NCBI GenBank assembly: GCA_016705545.1
Contig: JADIYA010000019.1
Coordinates: 51,530 to 115,529, forward strand
Direction: 5' to 3'
DNA from: Flavobacteriales bacterium
GTDB lineage: Bacteria; Bacteroidota; Bacteroidia; Flavobacteriales_F; PHOS-HE28
DNA length: 64,000 bases
In this document: piece by piece, positions 1 to 8,613 of the stretch
Position numbering within the stretch: the stretch's first letter is position 1
How the letters are laid out: every line of letters starts with the position of its first letter
Notes under the pieces: model-generated
Seen by the model: the letters and a program-made list of their open reading frames with translations, nothing else
What the model was told of the DNA's origin: nothing
Databases searched by the model: none
Position numbers and translations under genes: made by a program

Positions 1-373
1 GGATCGCGAGCGCATCCACCGTGTCCCACCAGCTCTTGGTGGTGATCAGCTCCTCCAACAGCGGCAGGTGCTCCGGCCCGAGCTTCTTCGCTTGCTTCAT
101 GAGCAGGTCCACGGCGGTGTGGTGCAGTTCACGCTCCGGACAAGCGAAGGCATCGCGGACGATTGCCGGCAATTCATCCCATGGCGGCGCGCCGTGAGCA
201 TCGATGTGCTCCTTCAGCAGTTCGCGCCGTGGCACCGCTCTTATCCCGAAGAAGGGTGCGATGCCCTTCATGTACGCCTCCATGGCGGCCGCATCCTCGC
301 GGTTGCCGTGGCGCTTGAAGGTTGCTCGGAGTGGAGTGAGCCAGGGGTGCATGCGGCGAAGCTGGTTGCTCAC
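1..373 (-). CDS. DNA alkylation repair protein (AlkD-like HEAT-repeat glycosylase), 3' end outside window
   Basis: The reading frame is open from a GTG at 373 to the left edge, so only about the first 124 residues are present. They match the DNA alkylation repair family: an N-terminal YMKGIAPFFGI stretch, RRELLKEH, then CPERELHHTAVDLL and LITTKSWWDTVDALA. Members are all-helical HEAT-like proteins that bind DNA and remove alkylated bases such as 3-methyladenine or 7-methylguanine. The GTG start overlaps the TGA of murF-alr, suggesting translational coupling; an internal ATG at 352 is the alternative start. Family assignment is firm, while the exact base specificity is not shown by the visible part. 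Confidence 0.82.
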   Translation of the reverse strand, partial: MSNQLRRMHPWLTPLRATFKRHGNREDAAAMEAYMKGIAPFFGIRAVPRRELLKEHIDAHGAPPWDELPAIVRDAFACPERELHHTAVDLLMKQAKKLGPEHLPLLEELITTKSWWDTVDALAI

Positions 374-2835
374 CCCCGCACATGCACGCGCTTCACCCTG
401 GGCGGGATGCTCGTAAGCACCTCGTAGGGAATGGTGCCAAGGTCGCGCGCCAGATCGGTGATGGGATGCGAGGCATCGAAGAGCACGGCCTCATCACCGA
501 CGGCGCACGCGATGCCGGTAACGTCGATCATGCACATGTCCATGCATACGCTGCCGATGATGGGCGCCGCATGGCCATGCACCCAGAAGCGGCCCCCGCC
601 GTTGCTGAGCCGCCGCGAGAGCCCATCGGCATAACCCATGGGCACGGTGGCGATCAGGCGCTCGCCTTGCGCCAAGCCCCGGCGCCCGTAGCCGATGGTG
701 GTGCCATTGGTGGCGCGCTTCAGCTGAGCGATCACCGTGCGCAGGCTCACCGCATGCTGCAATTGCGCGGTCTCCCGGGCATCAACACCGATCCCGAAGA
801 GGCCGATGCCCAGCCGGACCAGGTCGAAGTGCGCCTCCTTCCAACGCGCGGCACCGGCTGAATTGGAGATGTGTCGCAAGGGCCGGTAGCCGAGCGCGGC
901 CTCGATCGCATCGGCCATGCGCGAGAATGCAGCGATCTGCGCGCGCGTGAACGCGTCGTGCACGGGGTCCTCGCTTGCAGCGAGGTGCGAGAGGACCGAA
1001 GCCACGCGCAGGCCCTTCGTTTCGCGCAGGAGTCCGATCACCTTTGGCAATTCATCCTCCGTGAAGCCTAATCGCCGCATGCCTGTATCGAGCTTCACAT
1101 GAACAGGCGGTGCGTCTCGATGCACCGCGGCGTAACGCAGCGCCTCTTGCAACGAGCGTTCATCGTACGCCTCCGGCTCCAATCGGAAGCGATGCAAGAG
1201 ATCCATGCTCACCGGCTCCGGGTTCATTACCAGAATGGGTGTGGCAATGCCCTGCTGCCGCAGCGCAATGCCTTCGTCAGCGTAGGCCACGCCCAGATAG
1301 CGGACCTGCTCATGCGCGAAGAGCCGAGCCAATTCCAGCGCCCCGGCTCCGTATCCGAAGGCCTTCACCATGGCCATCACGCCGGTGGCGGGCCCGAGCA
1401 AGGCACGGTAGTGGTTCAGGTTGTGGCGGATGGCCTCGAGGTCCACTTCCATCACGGTGCCGTGCACTTGGCGCTGCCAACGATCAGCGACACGCTCCAA
1501 CCCGAAGGCCCTTGCGCCCTTCACCAGCACAGCGTGATCCGCGAGGCTGACCGGATCCACCCGATTGATCAGCTCCTGCGCATCGCTGAAATGCTCCACA
1601 CGTGGCGCGAAGGGCAGCGCATGCGAGCGCAGCTCCGGCCCGATGGTGAAAACTGCTTGCACCATTGTCCGCTTCAACAGTTCTTCAACCCGGCGGTAGC
1701 GCTGCTCCGGCTCTTCGCCACCCGTCAGGTCGGAGAGCACCACGGCCTTGGGCCGGCCCGCTGCGAGCGCATCGAGATGATCGAGCGCGATGGCGAGCGA
1801 TGCCGTGTCGTTGCTGTAGGCATCATTCAGTAACGTGATGCCATGGATCCCTTCCACTGCTTCGAGGCGCATGCTCACCGGCGGCAGCTGCGGCGTGCGT
1901 TCCGCGATCCACTGCGGCGTGCGGCCCAGATGCAGCATCAGCGCCACGCAATGGATCGCATTCTCGGCCGATGCGCGATCGGAGAATGGGATCTCGAAGT
2001 CGAAGTCGACGGCATCGTTGATCACGTGGATGCGCTGCCCGATGGCCGATGGCTCCTCGCGCACCACATGCAACCAACCGCTCCGCTCGCGGCTCCAGCC
2101 CAGCATCGTCGCGCGCTGATCGATGCCCTGCGCACGCAGCGCTTCGGCCACTTCAGCATGATCGGCGCAGAACACCACGGCCTGCGCATCGCGGAAGAGC
2201 ATCGCCTTCTCCTTCGCCTTGGCGCGGTCGTGTGCGAACCCTTCGGCATGCGCGGGACCGATGTTGGTGAACACGCCGATCGTCGGTTCAATCACCGATC
2301 GCAAGCGCTCCATCTCACCGGGCTGGCTGATGCCCGCCTCGAAGATGCCCATTGTATGCCTGTCGTGCATCGCCCAAGCGCTGAGCGGCACGCCCACCTG
2401 TGAGTTCCAGCTGCCGGGGCTGCGCGCCACATGCTCGCTGTCGCGCATCAGGTGGAAGAGCCATTCCTTCACCACGGTCTTGCCATTGCTGCCGGTGATG
2501 CCGATCACCGGTGCGCGGAAATGCCTGCGATGCCAGGCAGCGATGCGCTGCAAGGCATCCAGCGTGTCGTGCACGAGAAGGATGTTGCATTCCGGGAAAG
2601 CCCTGACAGCGGTAGCGTCACTCACCACGAACGAGCGCATGCCGCGCGCACGCAGGTCGGCGAGGTAGCGGTGGCCATCGTGCCTTTCGCCCTTGATCGC
2701 GATGAAGAGCGTATCGTGCGCGGTGAAGGGCTTGCGCGAATCGATGCTGAGGTGCGCGATCAGCGGATCGTCGTGCCGGACGATCCATTCGCCGCCGATG
2801 GCCTCGGCCAATGCGCTGAGCCGATGGCCATTCAT
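370..2835 (-). CDS. murF-alr: bifunctional UDP-MurNAc-tripeptide:D-Ala-D-Ala ligase / alanine racemase
   Basis: An 821-residue fusion typical of Bacteroidota. Residues 1 to about 455 are MurF, the ATP-dependent ligase that adds D-Ala-D-Ala to the UDP-MurNAc tripeptide; the P-loop reads GITGSNGKTVVKEWL near residue 110 and the Mur ligase C-terminal domain contains LLNDAYSNDTASL. From about residue 460 it is alanine racemase, which makes D-alanine with PLP: MVKAFGYGAGALELA holds the PLP lysine, and IATVPMGYADGLSRRL and TIGYGRRG are the conserved Tyr-containing segments. Fusing the enzymes links D-Ala supply to its use in peptidoglycan synthesis. The start overlaps the tdk stop by 4 bp and its own stop overlaps the alkylation repair gene, so tdk, murF-alr and alkD form one coupled operon. 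Confidence 0.95.
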   Translation of the reverse strand: MNGHRLSALAEAIGGEWIVRHDDPLIAHLSIDSRKPFTAHDTLFIAIKGERHDGHRYLADLRARGMRSFVVSDATAVRAFPECNILLVHDTLDALQRIAAWHRRHFRAPVIGITGSNGKTVVKEWLFHLMRDSEHVARSPGSWNSQVGVPLSAWAMHDRHTMGIFEAGISQPGEMERLRSVIEPTIGVFTNIGPAHAEGFAHDRAKAKEKAMLFRDAQAVVFCADHAEVAEALRAQGIDQRATMLGWSRERSGWLHVVREEPSAIGQRIHVINDAVDFDFEIPFSDRASAENAIHCVALMLHLGRTPQWIAERTPQLPPVSMRLEAVEGIHGITLLNDAYSNDTASLAIALDHLDALAAGRPKAVVLSDLTGGEEPEQRYRRVEELLKRTMVQAVFTIGPELRSHALPFAPRVEHFSDAQELINRVDPVSLADHAVLVKGARAFGLERVADRWQRQVHGTVMEVDLEAIRHNLNHYRALLGPATGVMAMVKAFGYGAGALELARLFAHEQVRYLGVAYADEGIALRQQGIATPILVMNPEPVSMDLLHRFRLEPEAYDERSLQEALRYAAVHRDAPPVHVKLDTGMRRLGFTEDELPKVIGLLRETKGLRVASVLSHLAASEDPVHDAFTRAQIAAFSRMADAIEAALGYRPLRHISNSAGAARWKEAHFDLVRLGIGLFGIGVDARETAQLQHAVSLRTVIAQLKRATNGTTIGYGRRGLAQGERLIATVPMGYADGLSRRLSNGGGRFWVHGHAAPIIGSVCMDMCMIDVTGIACAVGDEAVLFDASHPITDLARDLGTIPYEVLTSIPPRVKRVHVRG

Positions 2836-3428
2836 TGCACGGTGGCTTGCACCGGTGAACGCGCTGCATCGAAGCAGGACCGGCAGAGCGGCTGGTAGCT
2901 ATCCTTCTCGCCGAGCTGCACGAGTTCGTCGCCGGCCACGATGCGGTGGCTGAACGTGGCCAGCGCACCGCAGCGCACGCAGATGGCATGCACCTTCGTC
3001 ACGTATTCGGCCACGCTCATCAGTTGCGGCATAGGACCGAAAGGGCGGCCGAGGAAGTCCATGTCGAGCCCGGCGGCGACCACGCGTATGCCCTGCGTGG
3101 CGAGCTCAGCGCACACCGCTGGCAGGCCCTCATCGAAGAACTGCGCCTCGTCGATGCCAACCACCTCAATGTCGCTGGCGAGCAGGAGCAGGTTGCTGCT
3201 ATTGGGCACCGGAGTGCTGCGGATGCTGGTGCTGTCGTGACTCACCACTTCAGCCTCGGCATAGCGCGTATCCACGCTGGGCTTGAAGATCTCCACGCGC
3301 TGCTTGGCGAACTCGGCGCGGCGCAGGCGGCGGATCAGCTCCTCGGTCTTGCCGCTGAACATGCTGCCGCAGATCACCTCGATCCAGCCCTTGCGGGGGC
3401 TGCGGCTGCCGGTGTGCTCCAGGAACAT
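2832..3428 (-). CDS. tdk: thymidine kinase, type II
   Basis: 198 residues, normal for bacterial type II thymidine kinases. It phosphorylates thymidine to dTMP in the salvage pathway. The P-loop GSMFSGKT lies at residues 21-28, the Walker B-like DEAQFFDEGL near 100, and the zinc-binding lobe uses CVRCG and CRSC. AGLDMDFLGRPF is the family's conserved central motif. It is the first gene of the leftward tdk-murF-alr-alkD operon and is divergent from the hypothetical gene at 3526, with a roughly 97-bp shared intergenic region that should hold both promoters. Confidence 0.95.
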   Translation of the reverse strand: MFLEHTGSRSPRKGWIEVICGSMFSGKTEELIRRLRRAEFAKQRVEIFKPSVDTRYAEAEVVSHDSTSIRSTPVPNSSNLLLLASDIEVVGIDEAQFFDEGLPAVCAELATQGIRVVAAGLDMDFLGRPFGPMPQLMSVAEYVTKVHAICVRCGALATFSHRIVAGDELVQLGEKDSYQPLCRSCFDAARSPVQATVQ

Positions 3429-3525
3429 TCAGAAGAGGCTGTGGAAACGCGCGGCAGGACGCCTGTTGCGCATGCGGCGAAAATAGGGATCTTCGTCCGG
3501 GGCCTTCCGCAACGCCCCTTGAGCC

Positions 3526-4290
3526 ATGAGCAACACGAAGGCATTCCGTACCATGAGCGACCTGATTGATGGACTGCAGCGCGCCGAAGCCGGCATGCGC
3601 GGCGGCTCGCTCTCCTTAGAGGCGCTCGACAACGCCTCCGCTGATGCGCGCGAACTGTACGAACGCCTGATCGTGCTCCGTCACAAGGCGCGCGAGCACG
3701 CCCTTGGCAAGCCAGCGCTGGAAGCGAAGCCCGACGCAGCCGGGAAGAAGCAATCTGCCCTACCGCTCGAGGCTGACAGAAATCCCGAACCGATCATCTT
3801 GGAAGCGAAGCCGGCCGCTCCGGTGAGCACTGCACCTAAGCCAGAAGCGCCCACCGCACCGGCAACGCCTGCGCCCATTCGCCTCAACATACGACCCTCT
3901 GAACAACGGCAGGAAGAAGAGGCCGAAGCCGAGCCATCGGTGATGAAGACCGCGGCCGAGTACTTGAAGGAAGCCCAAGCCGCCAAGGGCGCCACCGCTC
4001 AGACTTCCGCGACCAAATCGGCCGAATCAGTGGCCGAGAAACTGGAGCGCGCCAAGATCACCGACCTGTCGAAGGCCATCACCCTGAGCGATAAATTCTG
4101 GTTCATCAAGGAACTCTTCGGCGGAGACGCCAAAGCCTACGAGGTGGGCGTTTCGCTGCTGAACAGCGCGAAGGACCAAGCCGAAGCGAAGAGCTTCCTC
4201 AACGATGAGCTGCTCACCAAGCTCAAGAACCCGCCCGATGCAGAAGCCTTGGAGGCCTTCACCGAGCTGATCGAGCGCCGCTTCGCATGA
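3526..4290 (+). CDS. conserved hypothetical protein with Ala/Pro-rich linker
   Basis: 254 residues, no named family recognised. There is a short helical N-terminus (residues 1-60), then a low-complexity region rich in Ala, Pro, Glu and Lys (about 65-140), then a compact C-terminal part (about 165-254) containing ITDLSKAITLSDKFWFIKEL, FGGDAKAYEVGVSLLN and FTELIERRFA. The C-terminal part resembles a hypothetical protein I know from other Bacteroidota. No signal peptide is evident, so a cytoplasmic location is likely. It overlaps the M28 peptidase gene by ATGA, so the two are probably co-transcribed. Function unknown. Confidence 0.75.
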   Translation: MSNTKAFRTMSDLIDGLQRAEAGMRGGSLSLEALDNASADARELYERLIVLRHKAREHALGKPALEAKPDAAGKKQSALPLEADRNPEPIILEAKPAAPVSTAPKPEAPTAPATPAPIRLNIRPSEQRQEEEAEAEPSVMKTAAEYLKEAQAAKGATAQTSATKSAESVAEKLERAKITDLSKAITLSDKFWFIKELFGGDAKAYEVGVSLLNSAKDQAEAKSFLNDELLTKLKNPPDAEALEAFTELIERRFA

Positions 4291-5552
4291 AGAGGACCGC
4301 GCTTGCCCTCGCGGCCTTCGGGTCGCTCTCCATCACCTTGGCGCAGGACGCCCTTACTGCCCGTGGCCGCGCATGGCTCGATACGCTCACATCTCCATCG
4401 TTCCACGGCCGCGGGTACGTGAACGATGGCGACCGTATCGCGAGCGAATGGATAGCGGGCAAGTTCCGTAGCTTCGGACTGAAGCCGGTGAAGGCCGACT
4501 TCTACCAGCCCTTCCAATTCAATGTGAACAGCTTCCCCGACAGCATGCGTGCCGCGATTGATGGACGCGCGCTGGTGCCGGGTGCCGAATTCATCGTCGA
4601 TGCCGAGAGCGGCAGTGCTGAAGGCGCATTCCCGCTGGTGCATATCACACCAGCCGATCTGCAAGGCCCGGAGCGCCGCGGCATGACCATGGGCGTGCTC
4701 CTCGGCAAGGCTGCGTGCGTGCATTGGCCGACCACGCGCAATGCCGATTCGCTCCGGCTCTTCCGCCAATGGGAGCGCGACCTCATGGACCATTGCGTCG
4801 TGGTGAAGCCCGCACAGAAGCTCACCTGGAGCGTGGCCACGGATGCCCGTCGCTTCCCGTTGATCGAGGTCGCCGATAGGGCGCTCAACGACAGCTCGGC
4901 CTCCATCGCGCTGAACGTGCGGAACAGCCTGCGCACACGCCACTCCGCCCGCAACGTGCTCGGCATGGTGAAAGGCAAGAGCAACAAGTGGCTCGTCGTA
5001 GGCGCGCATTACGATCACCTCGGCCGCATGGGATCCGATGCGCTCTTCCCCGGCGCCAACGACAACGCCAGCGGCACCGCCATGCTGCTTAGCCTCGCTG
5101 AGCACTTCGCCCAGAAGAAGAACAAGCCGAGGCACAACCTGCTCTTCATCGCCTTCGCCGGGGAAGAAGCCGGCCTGATCGGCAGTGAGTGGTGCGCGGT
5201 GGACCGTCCGATCGACTGGAAGGACGTGCGCATGATGATCAACCTCGACATCCTCGGCACCGGCGACGATGGCATCATGGTGGTGAACGCCACCGCCCAG
5301 CCCAAGGCCTTCGATCAGCTCGTGGCGATCAACGGCGCGAAGGGCTACCTCAAGGAAGTGAAGGCACGCGGGCCGGCCTGCAACAGCGATCATTGCCACT
5401 TCGTGAAGCGCGGCGTGCCGGCGATCTACATCTACACGCTCGGCGGGGTGGCGCACTACCACGATGTGCTCGACCGCGCGGAGACCCTGCCCCTCAACGA
5501 GTTCGCAGACCTCCATTCGCTCCTGCGCGACTTCATCCATGCGCTGAAGTGA
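4287..5552 (+). CDS. M28-family zinc metallopeptidase, secreted
   Basis: 421 residues beginning with a signal peptide (MKRTALALAAFGSLSITLAQ). The metallopeptidase core is clear: VVGAHYDHLG (first zinc His), FPGANDNASGTAM (bridging Asp), LLFIAFAGEEAGLIGS (catalytic Glu and zinc Glu), MINLDILGTGDDG, and CNSDHCHFVKRGVPAIYIY (last zinc His). M28 enzymes are di-zinc aminopeptidases that trim peptides in the periplasm or outside the cell. No T9SS C-terminal domain is present, so a periplasmic enzyme is likely. The start overlaps the previous stop by 4 bp and its own stop overlaps the rsmI start, so three genes are coupled. Confidence 0.93.
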   Translation: MKRTALALAAFGSLSITLAQDALTARGRAWLDTLTSPSFHGRGYVNDGDRIASEWIAGKFRSFGLKPVKADFYQPFQFNVNSFPDSMRAAIDGRALVPGAEFIVDAESGSAEGAFPLVHITPADLQGPERRGMTMGVLLGKAACVHWPTTRNADSLRLFRQWERDLMDHCVVVKPAQKLTWSVATDARRFPLIEVADRALNDSSASIALNVRNSLRTRHSARNVLGMVKGKSNKWLVVGAHYDHLGRMGSDALFPGANDNASGTAMLLSLAEHFAQKKNKPRHNLLFIAFAGEEAGLIGSEWCAVDRPIDWKDVRMMINLDILGTGDDGIMVVNATAQPKAFDQLVAINGAKGYLKEVKARGPACNSDHCHFVKRGVPAIYIYTLGGVAHYHDVLDRAETLPLNEFADLHSLLRDFIHALK

Positions 5553-6232
5553 GCGCTTCCAAGGCCCCGCTCGTGCTGGTGCCGACACCCATCGGCAACC
5601 TCGACGACATCACGCTTCGCGCGAAGCAGGTGCTGCAGGAGGCCGGTGCCGTGATCGCTGAGGATACACGCGTGACAGGCCGGCTGCTACAGCACCTCGG
5701 CATCAGCAAGCCGCTGATCTCCTTCCACAGCAACAATGAGCACCGCATGGTGGAACAACTGGTGCAGCGCCTGGGCGCGGGCGAGCGTTTCGCCCTGTGC
5801 AGCGATGCCGGCACGCCCGGAATCAGCGATCCTGGATTCCTGCTCGTTCGCGCCGCCATCGCCGCAGGCATCGCGGTGGAATGCCTTCCCGGACCAACTG
5901 CATTCGTCCCTGCGCTCGTGGCGAGCGGCCTGCCCTGCGACCGATTCGTGTTCGAGGGCTTCCTGCCGCAGAAGAAAGGACGGCAAACACGCATCGCCTC
6001 ACTCAAGGAGGAAGCGCGGACGATGGTGCTCTACGAGAGCCCGCACCGCATTGCGCGCATGCTGAACGAGCTCGCTGAGGCCTTCGGCGCCGATCGGCCG
6101 GCGAGCATCTCGCGCGAGATCAGCAAGCTGCACGAAGAGACGCGCCGCGGCACCTTGGGCGAACTGGCCGCGCACTTCGATGTCCACGAGCCGCGCGGTG
6201 AATTCGTCATAGTGGTCAGCGGTCGCGCATAG
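5549..6232 (+). CDS. rsmI: 16S rRNA 2'-O-methyltransferase RsmI (C1402)
   Basis: 227 residues. RsmI methylates the ribose of C1402 in 16S rRNA using SAM. Diagnostic motifs are LVLVPTPIGNLDDITLRA at the N-terminus, AEDTRVTGRLL, CSDAGTPGISDPGFLLVRAA, CLPGPTAFVPALVASGLP and FEGFLPQKKGRQ. The start is the GTG that overlaps the TGA of the M28 peptidase (GTGA); the frame stays open upstream to 5189, but that stretch lies in a shadow frame of the peptidase and has no homology. Starting at 5549 gives the normal family N-terminus. Confidence 0.94.
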   Translation: MSASKAPLVLVPTPIGNLDDITLRAKQVLQEAGAVIAEDTRVTGRLLQHLGISKPLISFHSNNEHRMVEQLVQRLGAGERFALCSDAGTPGISDPGFLLVRAAIAAGIAVECLPGPTAFVPALVASGLPCDRFVFEGFLPQKKGRQTRIASLKEEARTMVLYESPHRIARMLNELAEAFGADRPASISREISKLHEETRRGTLGELAAHFDVHEPRGEFVIVVSGRA

Positions 6233-6303
6233 CCATTCCGCTCGTCGCCGCCGTGAGCAACCTTCAAAACCTGCAACTCGCCGAAGCGCCTCGCGAAGAC
6301 GGT

Positions 6304-6329
6304 CAACCCTCAACCCCTACTCAACCTTG
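6304..6329. repeat. short CAACCCTCAACCCC-type intergenic repeat
   Basis: Between rsmI and the oxidoreductase gene lies a low-complexity CAACC/CTCAACC tract. Similar tracts occur at 16836-16847 and 49961-50000, and a GGTTG-oriented version at 46978-47023. They sit only in gaps between genes. No function can be assigned. Confidence 0.5.
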
Positions 6330-6334
6330 CACCC

Positions 6335-7351
6335 ATGAGAGCCTGGACCCTCATCGCCCACACCGACCCGCACCGCGCCTTCGCACTGCGCGAGCATCCC
6401 GATCCGCAGCCCAAGCCGAATCAGGTGCTTATCCGCTGCGAGGGCTTCGGCCTCAACTACGCCGATGTGATGGCCGCGCGCGGGCTCTATCGCGAGGCGC
6501 CTCCGCTGCCGAGCATCATCGGCTACGAAGCGGTGGGACGTGTAATCGCAGCGGGCCAAGAGGCTCCGCAGGACCTCATCGGCAAACGCGTGGTGGCCAT
6601 GACGCGCTTCGGCGGCTATGCGGAACTGGCCGTCACCGACCATCGCGCATGCGCAGTGATCCCGGAAGAACTATCCATCGGCACGGCCGCTGCGCTGGCC
6701 ACGCAAGGCGCAACGGCCTGGTACGCCGCACGCGTGCTCTGTCCGCTGCACGCTGGAGAGCGCGTACTGGTGCATAGCGCAGCCGGTGGCGTTGGGCATT
6801 TGATCGTGCAGCTCGCGGCCAAGGCCGGGTGCGAGGTATTCGCGATCGTGGGCGGCGCAGCCAAGCGGCAACACACGCTCAGCCTGGGCGCAGCCCATGC
6901 CATCGACCGACGCACCGGTGATTACAGCACTCAGCTGCGCACGCTGCTCGGCAAACGCCGATTGGATGCAAGCTTCAATGCGGTGGCCGGCACCAGCTTC
7001 AAGAAAGACATGCAATTGCTCGGCAGTGGTGGGCGGCTGGTGCTCTTCGGCGGAGCGGAGCGCGGCGGCCTGGGCGCATTCGGAACACTTCGCTTCGTCT
7101 GGAGCATGGGCGCCTTGCTGCCCATCTTCCTCATGATGAAGAGCAAGAGCATCCTCGGCGTGAACATGCTGAAGCTGGGCGACAACCGCCCCGACCTGAT
7201 GGCGCACTGCTTCCGCGAGGCGGTGGCCGCTCAGGCCGCTGGACTGATCTCTCCGCATGTGCACGAAGTGATGCCTGCCGAGCGGTTGCCTGAGGCGCAT
7301 GCGCTGCTGGCCAGCGGGTCCACCATGGGCAAGGTGGCGCTCGCGTGGTAG
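6335..7351 (+). CDS. zinc-independent MDR-family quinone oxidoreductase (VAT-1-like)
   Basis: 338 residues of the medium-chain dehydrogenase/reductase superfamily. The GroES-like N-terminus contains EGFGLNYADVMAARGLY and IIGYEAVGRV; the Rossmann fold follows with VLVHSAAGGVGHLIVQLA (nucleotide-binding loop, about residues 145-162). The structural-zinc cysteines of alcohol dehydrogenases are absent, as in NADPH:quinone reductases. FGTLRFVWSMGALLP and ILGVNMLKLGDNRPDLM resemble the VAT-1/AST subgroup. It probably reduces quinones or enones with NADPH; the substrate is unknown. It is a single gene followed by a convergent secreted-protein gene 1 bp away. Confidence 0.88.
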   Translation: MRAWTLIAHTDPHRAFALREHPDPQPKPNQVLIRCEGFGLNYADVMAARGLYREAPPLPSIIGYEAVGRVIAAGQEAPQDLIGKRVVAMTRFGGYAELAVTDHRACAVIPEELSIGTAAALATQGATAWYAARVLCPLHAGERVLVHSAAGGVGHLIVQLAAKAGCEVFAIVGGAAKRQHTLSLGAAHAIDRRTGDYSTQLRTLLGKRRLDASFNAVAGTSFKKDMQLLGSGGRLVLFGGAERGGLGAFGTLRFVWSMGALLPIFLMMKSKSILGVNMLKLGDNRPDLMAHCFREAVAAQAAGLISPHVHEVMPAERLPEAHALLASGSTMGKVALAW

Positions 7352-7352
7352 C

Positions 7353-8111
7353 CTATTCCACCACGAAGCGGCGCGAGAACCGGGCGCCGGCCATGCGCAC
7401 CGTGTACACGCCGCGTGACCAGCCCTGCGCGTCGAATTGCGCTCGGCCTTGGCGGACTACGGCTTGCTCCACCACAGCGCCACGCGCATCAATCACCTCA
7501 ATGGTGCCGGTTGTTGGCAGGCCCGTGATCGTGGTGAAGCCCATGGAGGGATTCGGTGCGATCGCAAATGCTTCGCTCGTTTCCTCCGTGACGCTCAGCA
7601 CGCCATTCACGTTGAGCGTGAAATCCTTGAAGTCGCCGTATTGGAAAGCCCCGCAAGGACCGTAGCCGTTGCCGTTACTCGTCTGGAAACCATCGCTGCC
7701 CCAAGGCGAGATGATGCGCATGCGGTATGCGCCTGTCGCGGTAGCCAACGGAATGGTGATGCCGAACTGGTATTCGTAGCTCGGCGAACCGCCCACGTAG
7801 ATGAAGTACAGGTTCTCGCTATCCTCAAAGCTGTTGCTCTGGTTCCAATCCACCCAGACCGCGCAGCCGCACCAAGTGCCGTTGAGCACGCGCATGGGCA
7901 GCATGGTACCCGCATCCACGGTGGTGCTCAATGTCGTGTAGTCGGACAAGGAACAATCATCGGCACCGGGCGCCCAGTTGATGCTCCCGGCCTGCACTTC
8001 AAGGGTTCGCCAACTGAAGCACCCATTGGCGAAGGTCGGGCTGCAGTATTGAGCGCTGAGATCCTGAGCAAGGAGCAGGATCAGAACAACATGCGCGTAA
8101 CGGTTCCTCAT
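7353..8111 (-). CDS. secreted GEVED-domain protein with T9SS sorting domain
   Basis: 252 residues: signal peptide (MRNRYAHVVLILLLAQDLSAQ), a cysteine-rich segment (YCSPTFANGCFSW), a GEVED-type domain with the hallmark VWVDWNQSNSFEDSENLYF, and TGAYRMRIISPWGSDG. From about residue 180 there is a T9SS C-terminal sorting domain (FAIAPNPSMGFTTITGL ... GVYTVRMAGARFSRRFVVE). The protein is therefore expected to cross the outer membrane by type IX secretion and be surface-anchored or released. GEVED modules are common in Bacteroidota adhesins and enzymes; here no catalytic domain accompanies it. Role unknown. Confidence 0.87.
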   Translation of the reverse strand: MRNRYAHVVLILLLAQDLSAQYCSPTFANGCFSWRTLEVQAGSINWAPGADDCSLSDYTTLSTTVDAGTMLPMRVLNGTWCGCAVWVDWNQSNSFEDSENLYFIYVGGSPSYEYQFGITIPLATATGAYRMRIISPWGSDGFQTSNGNGYGPCGAFQYGDFKDFTLNVNGVLSVTEETSEAFAIAPNPSMGFTTITGLPTTGTIEVIDARGAVVEQAVVRQGRAQFDAQGWSRGVYTVRMAGARFSRRFVVE

Positions 8112-8184
8112 GACGATGCGGGTTTGGTACAGCGAGTTTAGCGCTTGCGGATCAATTTGGACATGGTGCCGCTAATCTTGCACC

Positions 8185-8613
8185 ATGGCTTCTGCACCGT
8201 TCGCCCCGCGCAGCATTGAAACCCGATGCGCCACCATGGCACTCACAGCGCCGGGCTTCATTGAACAGCGCTTCCGGAATAACGTCACGATCGACCGCGC
8301 CGGATTCGAGGAGAACCGGGTGGCGCGGCATGAATTGGGCGGAGAGTCGCCTTATGTGATGCTGAGCTTCCTGCCCGAGGGCATGGACTTCGACTTGGCC
8401 GTGACCAGCACCGACCATTTCAAGCCCGAGCGCGGCAGCACCGGGTTGCGCGCGCTAGCCGTGGTGGTGGTAGACGGCATGGGCGAGGCCATCGCGAAGC
8501 TCTACTTCAGCTACTTCCCGCCCGAGTTCCCTGCACGCGTATTCCATGGGGAGCAGCAGGCACGCGAATGGCTCACTGAGGCGCAGGCCGGGCTTTCGGC
8601 TAAGGCCGTATGA
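8185..8613 (+). CDS. conserved hypothetical protein
   Basis: 142 residues, no signal peptide. A likely beta-alpha fold contains SPYVMLSFLPEGMDFDLAVTSTDHF, GLRALAVVVVDGMGEAIAKLYFSYFP and FHGEQQAREWL. The pattern is loosely reminiscent of SpoIIAA/STAS-like proteins of Bacteroidota, but no family is firmly recognised. A weak promoter-like box (TAATCTTG, 8172-8179) sits just upstream of the first ATG; if real, the in-frame ATG at 8236 may be the true start. Its 3' end overlaps the convergent antiporter gene by 14 bp. Confidence 0.65.
   Translation: MASAPFAPRSIETRCATMALTAPGFIEQRFRNNVTIDRAGFEENRVARHELGGESPYVMLSFLPEGMDFDLAVTSTDHFKPERGSTGLRALAVVVVDGMGEAIAKLYFSYFPPEFPARVFHGEQQAREWLTEAQAGLSAKAV

Noticed and set aside
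4137..5588. A 483-residue open frame on the minus strand
   Set aside because: It lies wholly antisense to the well-supported M28 peptidase and its protein is an Ala/His/Glu-rich shadow typical of GC-rich DNA.
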